A stretch of DNA of 20,769 nt from an uncultured Porphyromonadaceae bacterium (GCA_900549445.1 UROS01000020.1:1-20769); one strand, 5' to 3'; positions 1 to 7,658 are shown, counted from the first letter of the stretch. Program-made: numbers and translations. Notes: a model not told the origin generated them from the letters alone.

Positions 1-1
1 G

Positions 2-250
2 CTCCAGACCAGTTCGCAGTCCGAAGCCATCGACCGCCTCAAAAAGGTGATGCTCGACGATGAAAAGATTGTAAGCCTCCGCGCGGCCGTGCGCCGCGCA
101 GCCGAATCGCAGCTCGAAAACGGAGTAATCGACGCCACGGCCCTCCTCGCAAAGATTACCGACGAAAATCAGGCGCGACTCACCGCCAGTTACCACGAAA
201 TAGAACTTCTGCAAAACATTTATCAACTCAAACATACCCTGAACCGATGA
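2..250 (+). CDS. TolC-family outer-membrane efflux protein, C-terminal fragment
   Basis: The reading frame is open from base 2, so this is the 3' end of a gene that starts upstream of the window; no internal start is needed. The visible 82 residues are helical and end with the pattern typical of the TolC C-terminus: a segment around ENGVIDATALLAK, then an ARLTASYHEIELLQNIYQL helix. In TolC proteins this part forms the last coiled-coil helices of the periplasmic tunnel. The stop overlaps the next gene's start as ATGA, and that gene encodes a membrane-fusion protein. This supports a role as the outer-membrane exit duct of the exporter encoded downstream. The specific substrate cannot be told from this fragment. 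Confidence 0.8.
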   Translation, partial: LQTSSQSEAIDRLKKVMLDDEKIVSLRAAVRRAAESQLENGVIDATALLAKITDENQARLTASYHEIELLQNIYQLKHTLNR

Positions 251-1134
251 AATCCATATATCTTGCAGCTCTGGCAGCGACAGCGCTCACAGCCTGCAAT
301 TCAGCTCCCGGCTACGACGCCACAGGCATTTTCGAGGCTACGACCGTTACGGTTTCGGCCGAGACTACCGGAAAAATCCTTTCGTTTGACATTTCGGAAG
401 GCGACACTATTATTGCCGGCACACCGGTGGCAGTCATCGACACCACCATGCTCGCACTTCAGCGGAAACAGATAATGAGCCAGCAGAATTCCGCGGAGGC
501 AGCGTCGCCCGACATCGCCGCGCAGGTTTCGTCGCTCCGCTCGCAGATCGAGCACCAGAAGAGAGAGTGCGAGCGTCAGCGCCGCCTCCTTGCCGACGGC
601 GCCACCACTCAGCAGCGTTCCGACGACGCCGACGCCCGGCTGCGCACACTCCGCGCGCAGCTCGAGGCCCAGCTCTCGACCCTCGGAAAGAGCCGCAGTT
701 CCATTTCCGACAACGCCGCTTCCCTGCAGTATCAGCGCGAACAGATCGACGAACAGATAGCCAAAAGCGTCATCCGCTCTCCCCTTTCCGGAACGGTTCT
801 TACAAAATACGCCGAACCGGGAGAATTTGCCGTTCCCGGCAAACCGCTTTTTAAGAGCGCCAACCTCAGCGATATCTATCTGCGGAGCTATTTCACAGCT
901 TCGCAACTCGCCGACATCCGGCTGGGTCAGCAGGTTACGGTAATCGCCGACTTCGGCGGCAACGAACAGTACGAATATCCCGGCAAAATCATCTGGATAG
1001 CTCAGGAGAGTGAGTTCACGCCAAAGTCTATCCAGACCCGCGACTCCCGCGCCAATCTGGTTTATGCCGTCAAGATAGCCGTTGAAAACGACGGGCGACT
1101 GAAACTTGGCCAATACGGAGAGGTAAGATTATGA
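247..1134 (+). CDS. HlyD/YbhG-type membrane-fusion lipoprotein (periplasmic adaptor)
   Basis: This 295-residue protein has a lipoprotein signal peptide with lipobox LTAC, so Cys17 would be lipidated. A first half-lipoyl strand region follows (about 35-65, SFDISEGDTIIAGTPVAVID). Next comes a Gln/Arg/Glu-rich coiled coil (about 70-170), then the second half-lipoyl and beta-barrel part (about 175-290, with SPLSGTVLTKYAEPGE). This is the standard order for RND/ABC adaptor proteins that bridge an inner-membrane pump to TolC. The start at 247 overlaps the TolC stop and the gene ends in an ATGA overlap with the first ATPase gene, so coupled translation is likely. The family assignment is firm; the transported substrate is unknown. 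Confidence 0.9.
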   Translation: MKSIYLAALAATALTACNSAPGYDATGIFEATTVTVSAETTGKILSFDISEGDTIIAGTPVAVIDTTMLALQRKQIMSQQNSAEAASPDIAAQVSSLRSQIEHQKRECERQRRLLADGATTQQRSDDADARLRTLRAQLEAQLSTLGKSRSSISDNAASLQYQREQIDEQIAKSVIRSPLSGTVLTKYAEPGEFAVPGKPLFKSANLSDIYLRSYFTASQLADIRLGQQVTVIADFGGNEQYEYPGKIIWIAQESEFTPKSIQTRDSRANLVYAVKIAVENDGRLKLGQYGEVRL

Positions 1135-2051
1135 CTGCCGCCATCGAAATCAGAGACCTCACTAAGAGATATGGCAACATCACGGCGCTTGACTCCGTAA
1201 GCCTTCGCGTGGAGTGCGGCGAGATGTTCGGCCTCATCGGGCCCGACGGAGCCGGCAAAAGCACACTCTACCGGATTCTCGCCACCCTCCTCTCGCCCGA
1301 TTCGGGCAGCGTGCAGGCGCTCGGACTCGACTTTGTGAAGGATTTCCGCGAGTTGCGCAGGCTGATCGGCTACATGCCCGAGCGGTTCTCCCTCTATCAG
1401 GATATGACCGTGATGGAAAACCTCAGATTCTTTGCCTCGCTCTTCGGAGTGAGTATTAAGGAGAACTATCAGCTGATTGCCCCGGTTTTCAGTCAGTTAG
1501 AAAAGTTTCCCGACCGTATGGCCGGTAAACTTTCCGGCGGAATGAAACAGAAACTCGCATTGAGCTGCGCTCTTATCCACCGTCCCCGCCTCCTTCTGCT
1601 CGACGAACCCACCACCGGCGTCGACGCAGTATCGCGCAGCGAATTCTGGGATATGCTCGCCACTCTGCACAGTCAGGGAATCACCATTCTCGTGTCGACC
1701 TCATATATGGATGAGGCCACCCGCTGCGGACGTATCGCCATAATGGACCGAGGCAAGATTCTCGAGACCGGAACTCCCGCCGGACTCGTGGCGGGACTGG
1801 GAGAGAATCTCTACAATGCGACGGCACCCGACATGTTCGCGCTGCTGTCGGCACTGCGGAATATGCCCGGAGTAACCGACTGCTACACGTTCGGCGCAAC
1901 GCTCCACGCTGTCTGCGACGACTCTTTCAGCGCCGAGGACGCCACGGCACGACTCGCCGCCGAAGGTATGGATGGAGTGAGAATCTACCCCACCACCGGC
2001 AACATTGAAGATCTTTTCATAAAACTTTCCCGAAATGAAAACCGGCAGTAA
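1131..2051 (+). CDS. ABC transporter ATPase, first nucleotide-binding subunit (YbhF N-half-like)
   Basis: A 306-residue ABC ATPase for the exporter. Visible motifs are Walker A GPDGAGKST (37-45), Q-loop region around YMPERFSLY (81-89), signature LSGGMKQ (134-140), and Walker B RLLLLDEP (153-160) with the catalytic Glu. The switch (H-loop) position, normally TH, reads VSTSYMDEA, so Ser191 replaces the usual His. A C-terminal extension (about 215-306) follows the nucleotide-binding domain. In enterobacterial YbhF two such domains are fused; here they are separate genes overlapping by 17 bp. The partner subunit has the opposite defect, so the pair probably works as an asymmetric heterodimer. The start overlaps the adaptor stop as ATGA. 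Confidence 0.92.
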   Translation: MTAAIEIRDLTKRYGNITALDSVSLRVECGEMFGLIGPDGAGKSTLYRILATLLSPDSGSVQALGLDFVKDFRELRRLIGYMPERFSLYQDMTVMENLRFFASLFGVSIKENYQLIAPVFSQLEKFPDRMAGKLSGGMKQKLALSCALIHRPRLLLLDEPTTGVDAVSRSEFWDMLATLHSQGITILVSTSYMDEATRCGRIAIMDRGKILETGTPAGLVAGLGENLYNATAPDMFALLSALRNMPGVTDCYTFGATLHAVCDDSFSAEDATARLAAEGMDGVRIYPTTGNIEDLFIKLSRNENRQ

Positions 2052-2784
2052 CCATGCAATAGATGTAAGAGAACTGACGAAAAAGTTCGGCAGTTTCACG
2101 GCGGTCGATCATATTTCGTTCTCCGTAGGCCGGGGTGAGATATTCGGTTTTCTCGGAGCCAACGGCGCCGGAAAGACCACGGCGATGCGTATGCTCTGCG
2201 GGCTGAGCCGCCCCACCTCCGGTTCCGGCACCGTGGCCGGCTGCGACATAATCACCCAGGCCGAATGCATAAAGAACCGGATCGGCTACATGAGCCAGAA
2301 GTTTTCACTTTACGAACTGCTGACGGTAGAGGAGAACCTCCGTCTTTTCGCCACAGTCTACGGAATGCCCCACAACAAGTTCCGTAAGGAATCCGCACGC
2401 ATATTCGCGATGCTCGACATGGAAAGTCTGCGACGCACTCTCGTAAGGGATATTCCTGTAGGCTGGAAGCAGAAACTCGCGTTCGCCTCGGCCACGATAC
2501 ATAACCCCGAAATAGTGTTTCTCGACGAACCGACAGGCGGTGTCGACCCGGTGACCCGCCGCAGGTTCTGGGAACTGATTTACCGTGCATCGTCCGAAGG
2601 TATGACCGTATTCGTCACCACCCACTACCTCGACGAGGCGGAATACTGCAACCGCGTGTCGATCATGGTCGACGGCCGCATAGCCGCACTCGACACTCCC
2701 GCTGCTCTTAAACAGGAATACGGCGTTGCCACGATGGACGATGTTTTCAGGAGAGTGGCTGAAAATGCACTTAGAACCGACTGA
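2035..2784 (+). CDS. ABC transporter ATPase, second nucleotide-binding subunit (YbhF C-half-like)
   Basis: A 249-residue ABC ATPase. Motifs are Walker A GANGAGKTT (41-49), Q-loop region YMSQKFSLY (85-93), Walker B EIVFLDEP (159-166), and an intact switch histidine in VTTHYLDEAEYC (His197). The signature motif, usually LSGGQ, reads PVGWKQ (141-146) and is therefore degenerate. From memory of the YbhF/RbbA type, a PLGWKQ-like signature is usual in their second domain, so this looks inherited rather than decayed. The gene begins inside the end of the preceding ATPase gene (17-bp overlap) and is followed 5 bp later by the first permease gene, which fits a single transcript and a fixed stoichiometry. 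Confidence 0.92.
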   Translation: MKTGSNHAIDVRELTKKFGSFTAVDHISFSVGRGEIFGFLGANGAGKTTAMRMLCGLSRPTSGSGTVAGCDIITQAECIKNRIGYMSQKFSLYELLTVEENLRLFATVYGMPHNKFRKESARIFAMLDMESLRRTLVRDIPVGWKQKLAFASATIHNPEIVFLDEPTGGVDPVTRRRFWELIYRASSEGMTVFVTTHYLDEAEYCNRVSIMVDGRIAALDTPAALKQEYGVATMDDVFRRVAENALRTD

Positions 2785-2789
2785 CAGTA

Positions 2790-3836
2790 ATGAGCATTCT
2801 TGTTTCTATAATAAAAAAGGAGGCATTCCATATCGTACGCGACCGGCGTACCATGGTAATTACTCTCGTGATGCCCCTCGTGCTACTGCTTCTGTTCGGA
2901 TTTGCCATATCAACGGAGGTAAACGACGTCAGAGTGGTGGCAGTGGTCGACAGTCACACGCCAGCCACGCGCGAATTGGCCGAAAAAATGCGCGCCGGCG
3001 AATATTTCACCTTTCTGGGTTATGCAGCGGAGCGGGATGCTGACCGCATGCTGCGTCTGGGCGAAACCGACGCCGTAATCTACCTGCGCTCCGATGCGGG
3101 CCGTCTTTCGGCCCATATCGTTGTCGACGCCTCCAACCCGACGATGGGTCAGTCGGCCGCAGGCTACCTGCGCAGCCTCGTAGCAGGCGGCAACACATCC
3201 CCCGTGCTCACCGAGATAATGTATAATCCGCAACTCAAGAGCGCCTACAATTTCGTACCGGGCATAATGGGCATGATTTTCATACTGATCTGCGCAATCA
3301 TGACCTCGGTGTCGATAGTCAGCGAAAAGGAGAACGGCACACTCGATCTCCTCACCGTCTCTCCGGTCAGGCCCTCCACTGTAATCTTCGGCAAGCTGAT
3401 ACCTTATTTCGGTCTGTCGTGCGTCATCCTCACGATTATGGTTCTGATAGCCTACACCGTTCTCGGGCTGCCTGTTTCCCAGACCATATTCAGCGTAATA
3501 CTCGTGTCGCTGCTGTATGTTGTCCTGTCATTGTCAATCGGACTGCTTGTATCCACACTGGTCGACAGCCAGATAGCGGCTCTTATAGTGTCGGCAGCCA
3601 TTTTCATGCTGCCGGTGATCATGCTCTCGGGAATGATATTTCCTATTGAAAACATGCCTCAGGTGCTTCAGTGGATTTCCGCCCTGGTGCCTGCGAGATG
3701 GTACACCACCGCAATGCGCAAGCTTATGATACAGGAGCTGCCGTTCGGCTACATTCTCAAGGAATTCATTATTCTTACCGTCATGACAGCTATGCTTCTT
3801 ATACTGTCGGTAAGAAAGTTCAACGCAAAACACTGA
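2790..3836 (+). CDS. ABC-2 type permease (YbhS/YbhR-like), first subunit
   Basis: A 348-residue membrane protein with the ABC-2 layout. One N-terminal membrane helix (about 20-42) follows a cytoplasmic KKEAFHIVRDRRT elbow. A soluble extracytoplasmic domain comes next (about 45-155), then about five helices (160-340). The family marker SEKENGTLDLLTVSPV (about 178-193) lies between the second and third helices, and the NMPQVLQWISALVPARWY loop precedes the last helix. It should form the inner-membrane channel with the next gene's product, powered by the two ATPases and connected to the periplasmic adaptor. It starts 5 bp after the second ATPase gene and ends 6 bp before the second permease gene. 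Confidence 0.9.
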   Translation: MSILVSIIKKEAFHIVRDRRTMVITLVMPLVLLLLFGFAISTEVNDVRVVAVVDSHTPATRELAEKMRAGEYFTFLGYAAERDADRMLRLGETDAVIYLRSDAGRLSAHIVVDASNPTMGQSAAGYLRSLVAGGNTSPVLTEIMYNPQLKSAYNFVPGIMGMIFILICAIMTSVSIVSEKENGTLDLLTVSPVRPSTVIFGKLIPYFGLSCVILTIMVLIAYTVLGLPVSQTIFSVILVSLLYVVLSLSIGLLVSTLVDSQIAALIVSAAIFMLPVIMLSGMIFPIENMPQVLQWISALVPARWYTTAMRKLMIQELPFGYILKEFIILTVMTAMLLILSVRKFNAKH

Positions 3837-3842
3837 CCGCCG

Positions 3843-4949
3843 ATGAAATTCAGAAACAATATCAGAATACTCGCCGCACTCCTGCGGAAGGAAGTGAATC
3901 TGCTCCGGCGCAATCCCATCATTCCAAAAATAATAATAGTGATGCCCGTGATGGTAATGCTTGTTCTTCCGCTGGTGGCGACTCTCGACGTGAAAAACGT
4001 CGGTGTGGCAGTGGTCGACAACGACCGCAGTCAGCTCTCAAGGCGAGTAACCGCCGACATGGACGCTACGGAGGAACTGGTGATTACCGGCGTATATTCC
4101 ACTCATTCCGAGGCGGTGCGTGAGGTGGAGAATGGCGGAACCGACGTTATTGTCACCTTCCCGCCCGACTGGTCGCGCACCATGTCGCAGCCCGACGTGG
4201 AGGCAAACGGAGTCAACGCCATAAAAGGAATGCTCGGAAGCCAGTACGTGGCCGGCTCCATATCCGCGAGCATCTCGCAGTGGGAGCGCGAAACGGGTAT
4301 CACGACGCATGGAAGTGACCTCACCGCCTCCTACCGGTATAATCCGACGCTGAATTTCCGCAATTTCATGATTCCCGCCCTGATGGTGATACTCCTGATT
4401 ATACTCTGCGGATTCGTGCCGGCCCTCAGCCTTGTGAGTGAAAAGGAATCGGGCACTATCGAGGCAATGAACGTAACTCCCGTCGGGCGTCTGACCTTCG
4501 TGCTGTCGAAGCTCATACCCTTCTGGGTTGTCGGAATGATTGTGATAACCGTAGGAATGACGATAGGATGGCTCGTCTACGGGCTGAGACCTCTCGGCAA
4601 CATCGGCGCCATCTACCTTGCATCCTTTCTCTTCAGCCTCGTGATGTCGGGCCTCGGAGTGACGATAGCCAACCGCTCGGCTACGATGCTTCAGAGCATT
4701 TTCATGATGTTTGCATTCGTGATGATATTCCAGCTGATGGGAGGTCTTTTCACCCCGATTTCATCCATGCCAGGCTGGGCGCAGGCAATCACCTATGCCG
4801 TACCGCCGCGCTATTTCAATGAAATAATGCGCTCCATTTACCTCAAAGGCGCCTCAGTTGCCGACTTATGGCCACAATTTCTCGCCCTCGCAGCCACCGC
4901 AGCCATAGTCTGCACCCTTGCCGCAGCCACCTACCGCAAAACCTCATAG
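3843..4949 (+). CDS. ABC-2 type permease (YbhR/YbhS-like), second subunit
   Basis: A 368-residue paralogue of the preceding permease with the same layout: one N-terminal helix (about 30-48), a large extracytoplasmic domain (about 50-175), then five helices. It carries the ABC-2 marker SEKESGTIEAMNVTPVGR (about 199-216) and the SSMPGWAQAITYAVPPRYF loop (about 303-321) before the final helix. It is probably the other half of a heterodimeric channel. It is the last gene of the export operon. Its final 19 bp overlap the 3' end of the oppositely oriented gene at 4931-5404, so there is no room for a conventional terminator between the two coding regions. Confidence 0.9.
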   Translation: MKFRNNIRILAALLRKEVNLLRRNPIIPKIIIVMPVMVMLVLPLVATLDVKNVGVAVVDNDRSQLSRRVTADMDATEELVITGVYSTHSEAVREVENGGTDVIVTFPPDWSRTMSQPDVEANGVNAIKGMLGSQYVAGSISASISQWERETGITTHGSDLTASYRYNPTLNFRNFMIPALMVILLIILCGFVPALSLVSEKESGTIEAMNVTPVGRLTFVLSKLIPFWVVGMIVITVGMTIGWLVYGLRPLGNIGAIYLASFLFSLVMSGLGVTIANRSATMLQSIFMMFAFVMIFQLMGGLFTPISSMPGWAQAITYAVPPRYFNEIMRSIYLKGASVADLWPQFLALAATAAIVCTLAAATYRKTS

Positions 4950-5404
4950 TGTTTCCCTTCATTCCTTCCGGTTCTTTTTGTTTCGACACAAATGCCGTAA
5001 TGTCCGGCCGGAGCGATGACCGATTGCTGCTGATGTCCGGATTTCGGTTCAGCGGCCCGTTGCGTCGGACGGGGAGATATCGTTTCAACTTCCGCTTCGG
5101 TTTCCGCTTCGGCGATTTTCTTAGCGGTTTCCTTACGGCGCGCTGCGGCAGCGCGTGCGGTAGCCGAACGACGGATGGCGCGGTCGAGATCGGGGAGCAG
5201 GCGGTCGAAAATTACTTTCGCTTTTCTGCCCAGGCCTGTCAGTTTCCCCTCAGGCTTGAGGTAGTGGCGCACGGCGGTGACTACCTGCTTGAAGGTGAAA
5301 GGATCGATTTTGCATCCGGTCATTGAGTCGATTACGTCGGAGATGATAATACGGTAGGCGCGATCCGATACGCGGCAGGTTGTTTCGTTTTTAGTGTTTT
5401 TCAT
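4931..5404 (-). CDS. Small basic protein of unknown role, distantly DUF6291-like
   Basis: A 157-residue protein I do not recognise with certainty. The first 80 residues have a compact helical pattern (RAYRIIISDVIDSMTG, then FTFKQVVTAVRHYLKP, then KVIFDRLLPDLDRAIRR). It resembles DUF6291-type proteins seen in Bacteroidetes phages and mobile elements, but only by eye. Residues 80-125 are low-complexity Ala/Arg/Glu/Lys, and the tail is unremarkable. An upstream in-frame start would add 13 residues. I prefer the ATG at 5404 because a TAnnTTTG promoter element sits about 23 bp ahead of it and would lie inside the longer version. It stands alone on its strand and overlaps the permease gene tail to tail by 19 bp. 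Confidence 0.65.
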   Translation of the reverse strand: MKNTKNETTCRVSDRAYRIIISDVIDSMTGCKIDPFTFKQVVTAVRHYLKPEGKLTGLGRKAKVIFDRLLPDLDRAIRRSATARAAAARRKETAKKIAEAETEAEVETISPRPTQRAAEPKSGHQQQSVIAPAGHYGICVETKRTGRNEGKHYEVLR

Positions 5405-5426
5405 AATGTATGCTGTTAATTTGCTG

Positions 5427-5434
5427 CAAAGATA
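5427..5434 (-). promoter_or_regulatory. Bacteroidetes -7 element, TATCTTTG
   Basis: On the minus strand this reads TATCTTTG, a perfect match to the TAnnTTTG -7 element of Bacteroidetes primary sigma factors. It lies 22 bases ahead of the ATG of the gene at 4931-5404. I see no convincing -33 TTTG partner. Confidence 0.55.
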
Positions 5435-5504
5435 ATACAGCATTCCACGGAAAACATTGCGATAATGTCGCTTTTTTCAAATCGGAGTAATTTTTTCGGA
5501 CTGA

Positions 5505-5522
5505 CGACCGGAAGAACGGTCG
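5505..5522. repeat. Short perfect hairpin
   Basis: The sequence CGACCG GAAGAA CGGTCG forms a 6-bp perfect stem with a 6-base loop, in the non-coding stretch between the divergent genes at 4931-5404 and 5681-6055. No T-run follows closely, so it is not an obvious terminator. Its role is unknown. Confidence 0.4.
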
Positions 5523-5543
5523 GAAAGGAGAGCGCCTTTTTCG

Positions 5544-5593
5544 TGAAAGTGCCGTATGAAAGTGCCGTATGAAGTGCCGTATGAAGTGCCGTA
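5544..5593. repeat. Tandem repeat, two 13-bp and two 12-bp units
   Basis: Four consecutive units: TGAAAGTGCCGTA at 5544-5556 and 5557-5569, then TGAAGTGCCGTA at 5570-5581 and 5582-5593. The last two differ from the first two only by loss of one A. The array sits 55 bp upstream of the lrgA promoter element. It looks like slippage-prone repeat DNA; no coding role is apparent. Confidence 0.85.
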
Positions 5594-5648
5594 CGCATAC
5601 CGGCCCCACATTACTGACAAAAATCTGCAAAATATCATGCATTATTGG

Positions 5649-5656
5649 TAACTTTG
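5649..5656 (+). promoter_or_regulatory. Bacteroidetes -7 element, TAACTTTG, for lrgA-lrgB
   Basis: TAACTTTG matches TAnnTTTG exactly. It predicts transcription starting near 5660, about 20 bases before the ATG at 5681. It decides the start of the LrgA-like gene, since an upstream in-frame TTG at 5645 would lie ahead of the transcript. Confidence 0.65.
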
Positions 5657-5680
5657 CGGCCAAATTTGACTTTTGACATT

Positions 5681-6055
5681 ATGATACTACAATTCGGTGT
5701 TTTGTTTGCGTTTCTTGCGGCAGGCGAATTGCTGGTCAGATTCACCGGCATCCCTGTTCCTTCAAGCATTATCGGTATGGTGCTCTTGTGCGGCGCGCTC
5801 AAACTGGGCGTCGTAAAACTGAAATGGGTGGAAAAACTGTCCGGTTTCCTTGTGCATAATCTCGGCTTCTTCTTTGTGCCTGCCGGTATCGGTCTGATGA
5901 ACTGTCTCGGACTTATTGCCGACCAATGGGTACCGATTGTCTGCGCAACCGTCATAAGCACAGTCATAATCATAGCTGTAACCGGTTGGGTTCATCAGCT
6001 CACACGCTCCGCTTCAGCCAAGTTGGCTCATAAAATTGCAAAGGAGGCCGAATAA
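5681..6055 (+). CDS. lrgA: LrgA/CidA-family holin-like membrane protein
   Basis: A 124-residue, strongly hydrophobic protein with about four membrane helices (approximately 2-20, 26-44, 54-75 and 84-105). The family pattern GIPVPSSIIGMVLL is at 23-36, and a basic/acidic tail follows. CidA/LrgA proteins are small inner-membrane proteins linked to control of murein hydrolase activity, cell lysis and overflow-metabolite movement; which applies here is unknown. I chose the ATG at 5681 over an in-frame TTG 36 bp upstream because of the promoter element at 5649-5656. The stop TAA shares one base with the start of the LrgB gene, so the two are co-translated, as is usual for this pair. Confidence 0.88.
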   Translation: MILQFGVLFAFLAAGELLVRFTGIPVPSSIIGMVLLCGALKLGVVKLKWVEKLSGFLVHNLGFFFVPAGIGLMNCLGLIADQWVPIVCATVISTVIIIAVTGWVHQLTRSASAKLAHKIAKEAE

Positions 6056-6753
6056 TGGATTTTCTGCAAAACAAGTTTTTTCTCATAGCCCTCACTTTCG
6101 GCTTCTATCTTCTGGCACAGTTCCTTCAGCGGCGCACCGGCATCAAGTTGCTCAATCCTATTCTTATTGCCATTGCCGCAATGATTTCTTTTCTGCTGCT
6201 GTGCGATATTGACTACGATACTTACAGGCAGGGTGGCGATTACATCGACTTCTGGCTCAAGCCTGCGGTGGTGGCGCTCGGCGTTCCTCTCTACAAACAA
6301 CTCTCGACAATAAAACGGCAGCTTCTTCCGCTTCTGCTGTCTGAACTTGCCGGATGCGTGGCAGGTATAGTGAGCGTAGTGCTTCTTGCCGAGATGTTCG
6401 GCGCCACACGCGAGGTAGTCATCTCTCTCGCTCCCAAGGCTGTCACCACGCCCATAGCCATGGAAATATCAAGTGCCATGGGTGGTATAGCGCCTCTGAC
6501 GGCTGCCGTGGTCGTGGCTACCGGAATTTTTGGAGGCATGACAGGTTTCAGAATAGTAAGGATGAGCCACATCCATTCGCCCATTGCGGAAGGGTTGTCG
6601 ATCGGCACGGCAGCTCATGCAGTAGGCACCTCCGCAGCCATGGAACGCAGCGAGCGCTACGGTGCTTTTTCGTCTATCGGTCTGACTCTCAACGGCCTGT
6701 TCACCGCCCTCCTCGCCCCCATGATTCTGGATCTGCTCGGATATTCCGTGTAA
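6055..6753 (+). CDS. lrgB: LrgB/CidB-family membrane protein
   Basis: A 232-residue polytopic inner-membrane protein with the LrgB hallmarks: SLAPKAVTTPIAMEISSAMG (about 124-143) and EGLSIGTAAHAVGTSAAMER (about 179-198), with helices spread over the rest. LrgB is the constant partner of LrgA and is implicated in murein hydrolase control and, in some Firmicutes, in pyruvate uptake. The size is normal for the family and no truncation is visible. The start overlaps the lrgA stop by one base. The gene ends 23 bp from the convergent AraC gene, so the local regulator could control this pair, though its divergent acyltransferase neighbour is an equally good candidate. Confidence 0.9.
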   Translation: MDFLQNKFFLIALTFGFYLLAQFLQRRTGIKLLNPILIAIAAMISFLLLCDIDYDTYRQGGDYIDFWLKPAVVALGVPLYKQLSTIKRQLLPLLLSELAGCVAGIVSVVLLAEMFGATREVVISLAPKAVTTPIAMEISSAMGGIAPLTAAVVVATGIFGGMTGFRIVRMSHIHSPIAEGLSIGTAAHAVGTSAAMERSERYGAFSSIGLTLNGLFTALLAPMILDLLGYSV

Positions 6754-6778
6754 AAAAAATGGATTTTACCGCAAAATC
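6752..6778 (-). terminator. Possible weak intrinsic terminator of the AraC gene
   Basis: Read on the minus strand, a 6-bp stem GATTTT/AAAATC with a 5-base loop is followed by CA and a run of eight T. The stem is AT-rich and overlaps the AraC stop codon, so this is a weak call. In the other direction there is no T-run, so it would not stop lrgB transcripts well. Confidence 0.35.
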
Positions 6779-7598
6779 AGTCTGATGCCGCTGTTCTGAT
6801 TTCCTTTGGGGAGCAGGCGTACTTGCGCCGGAACAGACGGTTGAAGTACGTTATGTTCTGAAAACCGCACGATATGGCGATCTCGGCGATGCCGTAGTCT
6901 GTGCGCAGCAACTTGTCTCTCGCCCTTTCAAGTCTGATGTCGTTTAGATACCCGGAAAAGGTCTTTCCGGCGTTATGACGCATAAACGTGCAGAATGCCG
7001 ACTTGTTCATCCCCACGTGGCGGCTCATTTCGTCGAGCGTAAGCTGACGGGCATAATTGCAGTCGCAGTATACCCTTACCTTTTCCATGCGTCGCTCGGT
7101 TCTGGTAAGTGAGCTGTTCCTTCCGGTGAACATGCCGTGTGAGACATCAGATATGGCTATAATCAGCCTGAGCATCGTCGGCAACCGCTTTTCAGAGGTT
7201 TTTCCACGCATCTCTTCCAGCAACCGCAACACTGTCAGGTTCTGTTCTCCGCGATAAGCCACCGCGTGCTCAAGCGACTCAATACGCCCGACTGAGGATG
7301 CAATCTCAGGAAATATATCTTTCATCCCTGCCAACAGTGACGGACTGAAAAACACCGAAATATTAGAGATGTTTCCGCTTGCATCAGTCACCGCCGGGTC
7401 GAACCGCCATACGTGCGGAACGTCCGGGGGAATCAACACGATGTCGCTCTGAGTGAAAGGCGCCGTAAAATCGCCGACCGTCCTTGTCCCCGCGCCGCAC
7501 ACCACGTAAGACAGTTCCCATTGCGAATGAGAGTGAACACCAATCTGCTTCTGCGGAGGTATGCAGACATCGTCGAATATAAACGCACATTTCTCCAT
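6777..7598 (-). CDS. AraC-family transcriptional regulator with N-terminal cupin
   Basis: A 273-residue regulator. The N-terminal part (about 10-90) is a cupin-like sensing domain with HSHSQWELSYVV (22-33) and the IPPDVPHVWRF turn (56-66). The C-terminal part (about 170-270) holds the two helix-turn-helix units of AraC proteins (around 187-208 and 235-258), ending in ISCGFQNITYFNRLFRRKY and SPKEIR. The frame continues upstream, but the ATG at 7598 begins the recognisable domain, so the longer version is unlikely. A TAnnTTTG element lies only 4 bases ahead of this ATG, implying a leaderless transcript. It diverges from the acyltransferase gene and converges with lrgB; either may be a target. 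The inducer is unknown. Confidence 0.88.
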   Translation of the reverse strand: MEKCAFIFDDVCIPPQKQIGVHSHSQWELSYVVCGAGTRTVGDFTAPFTQSDIVLIPPDVPHVWRFDPAVTDASGNISNISVFFSPSLLAGMKDIFPEIASSVGRIESLEHAVAYRGEQNLTVLRLLEEMRGKTSEKRLPTMLRLIIAISDVSHGMFTGRNSSLTRTERRMEKVRVYCDCNYARQLTLDEMSRHVGMNKSAFCTFMRHNAGKTFSGYLNDIRLERARDKLLRTDYGIAEIAISCGFQNITYFNRLFRRKYACSPKEIRTAASD

Positions 7599-7602
7599 AA
7601 TG

Positions 7603-7610
7603 CAAATATA
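7603..7610 (-). promoter_or_regulatory. Bacteroidetes -7 element, TATATTTG, for the AraC gene
   Basis: On the minus strand this is TATATTTG, matching TAnnTTTG. Only four bases separate it from the AraC ATG at 7598, so transcription would start at or next to the start codon. No convincing -33 element was found. Confidence 0.45.
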
Positions 7611-7658
7611 GTTCAATTTTTTAAAAATTCCGGTAAATGGAGTGAAACTTATTTTCGC

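Noticed and set aside
301..1113. 270-codon antisense frame within the membrane-fusion gene
   Set aside because: Fully inside a gene with clear lipoprotein signal, lipoyl and coiled-coil features and operon overlaps on both sides; the antisense product has no supporting feature.
5645..5680. Twelve-residue N-terminal extension of LrgA from a TTG start
   Set aside because: The extension overlaps the TAACTTTG promoter element and is not membrane-like. The ATG at 5681 starts directly with the first membrane helix.
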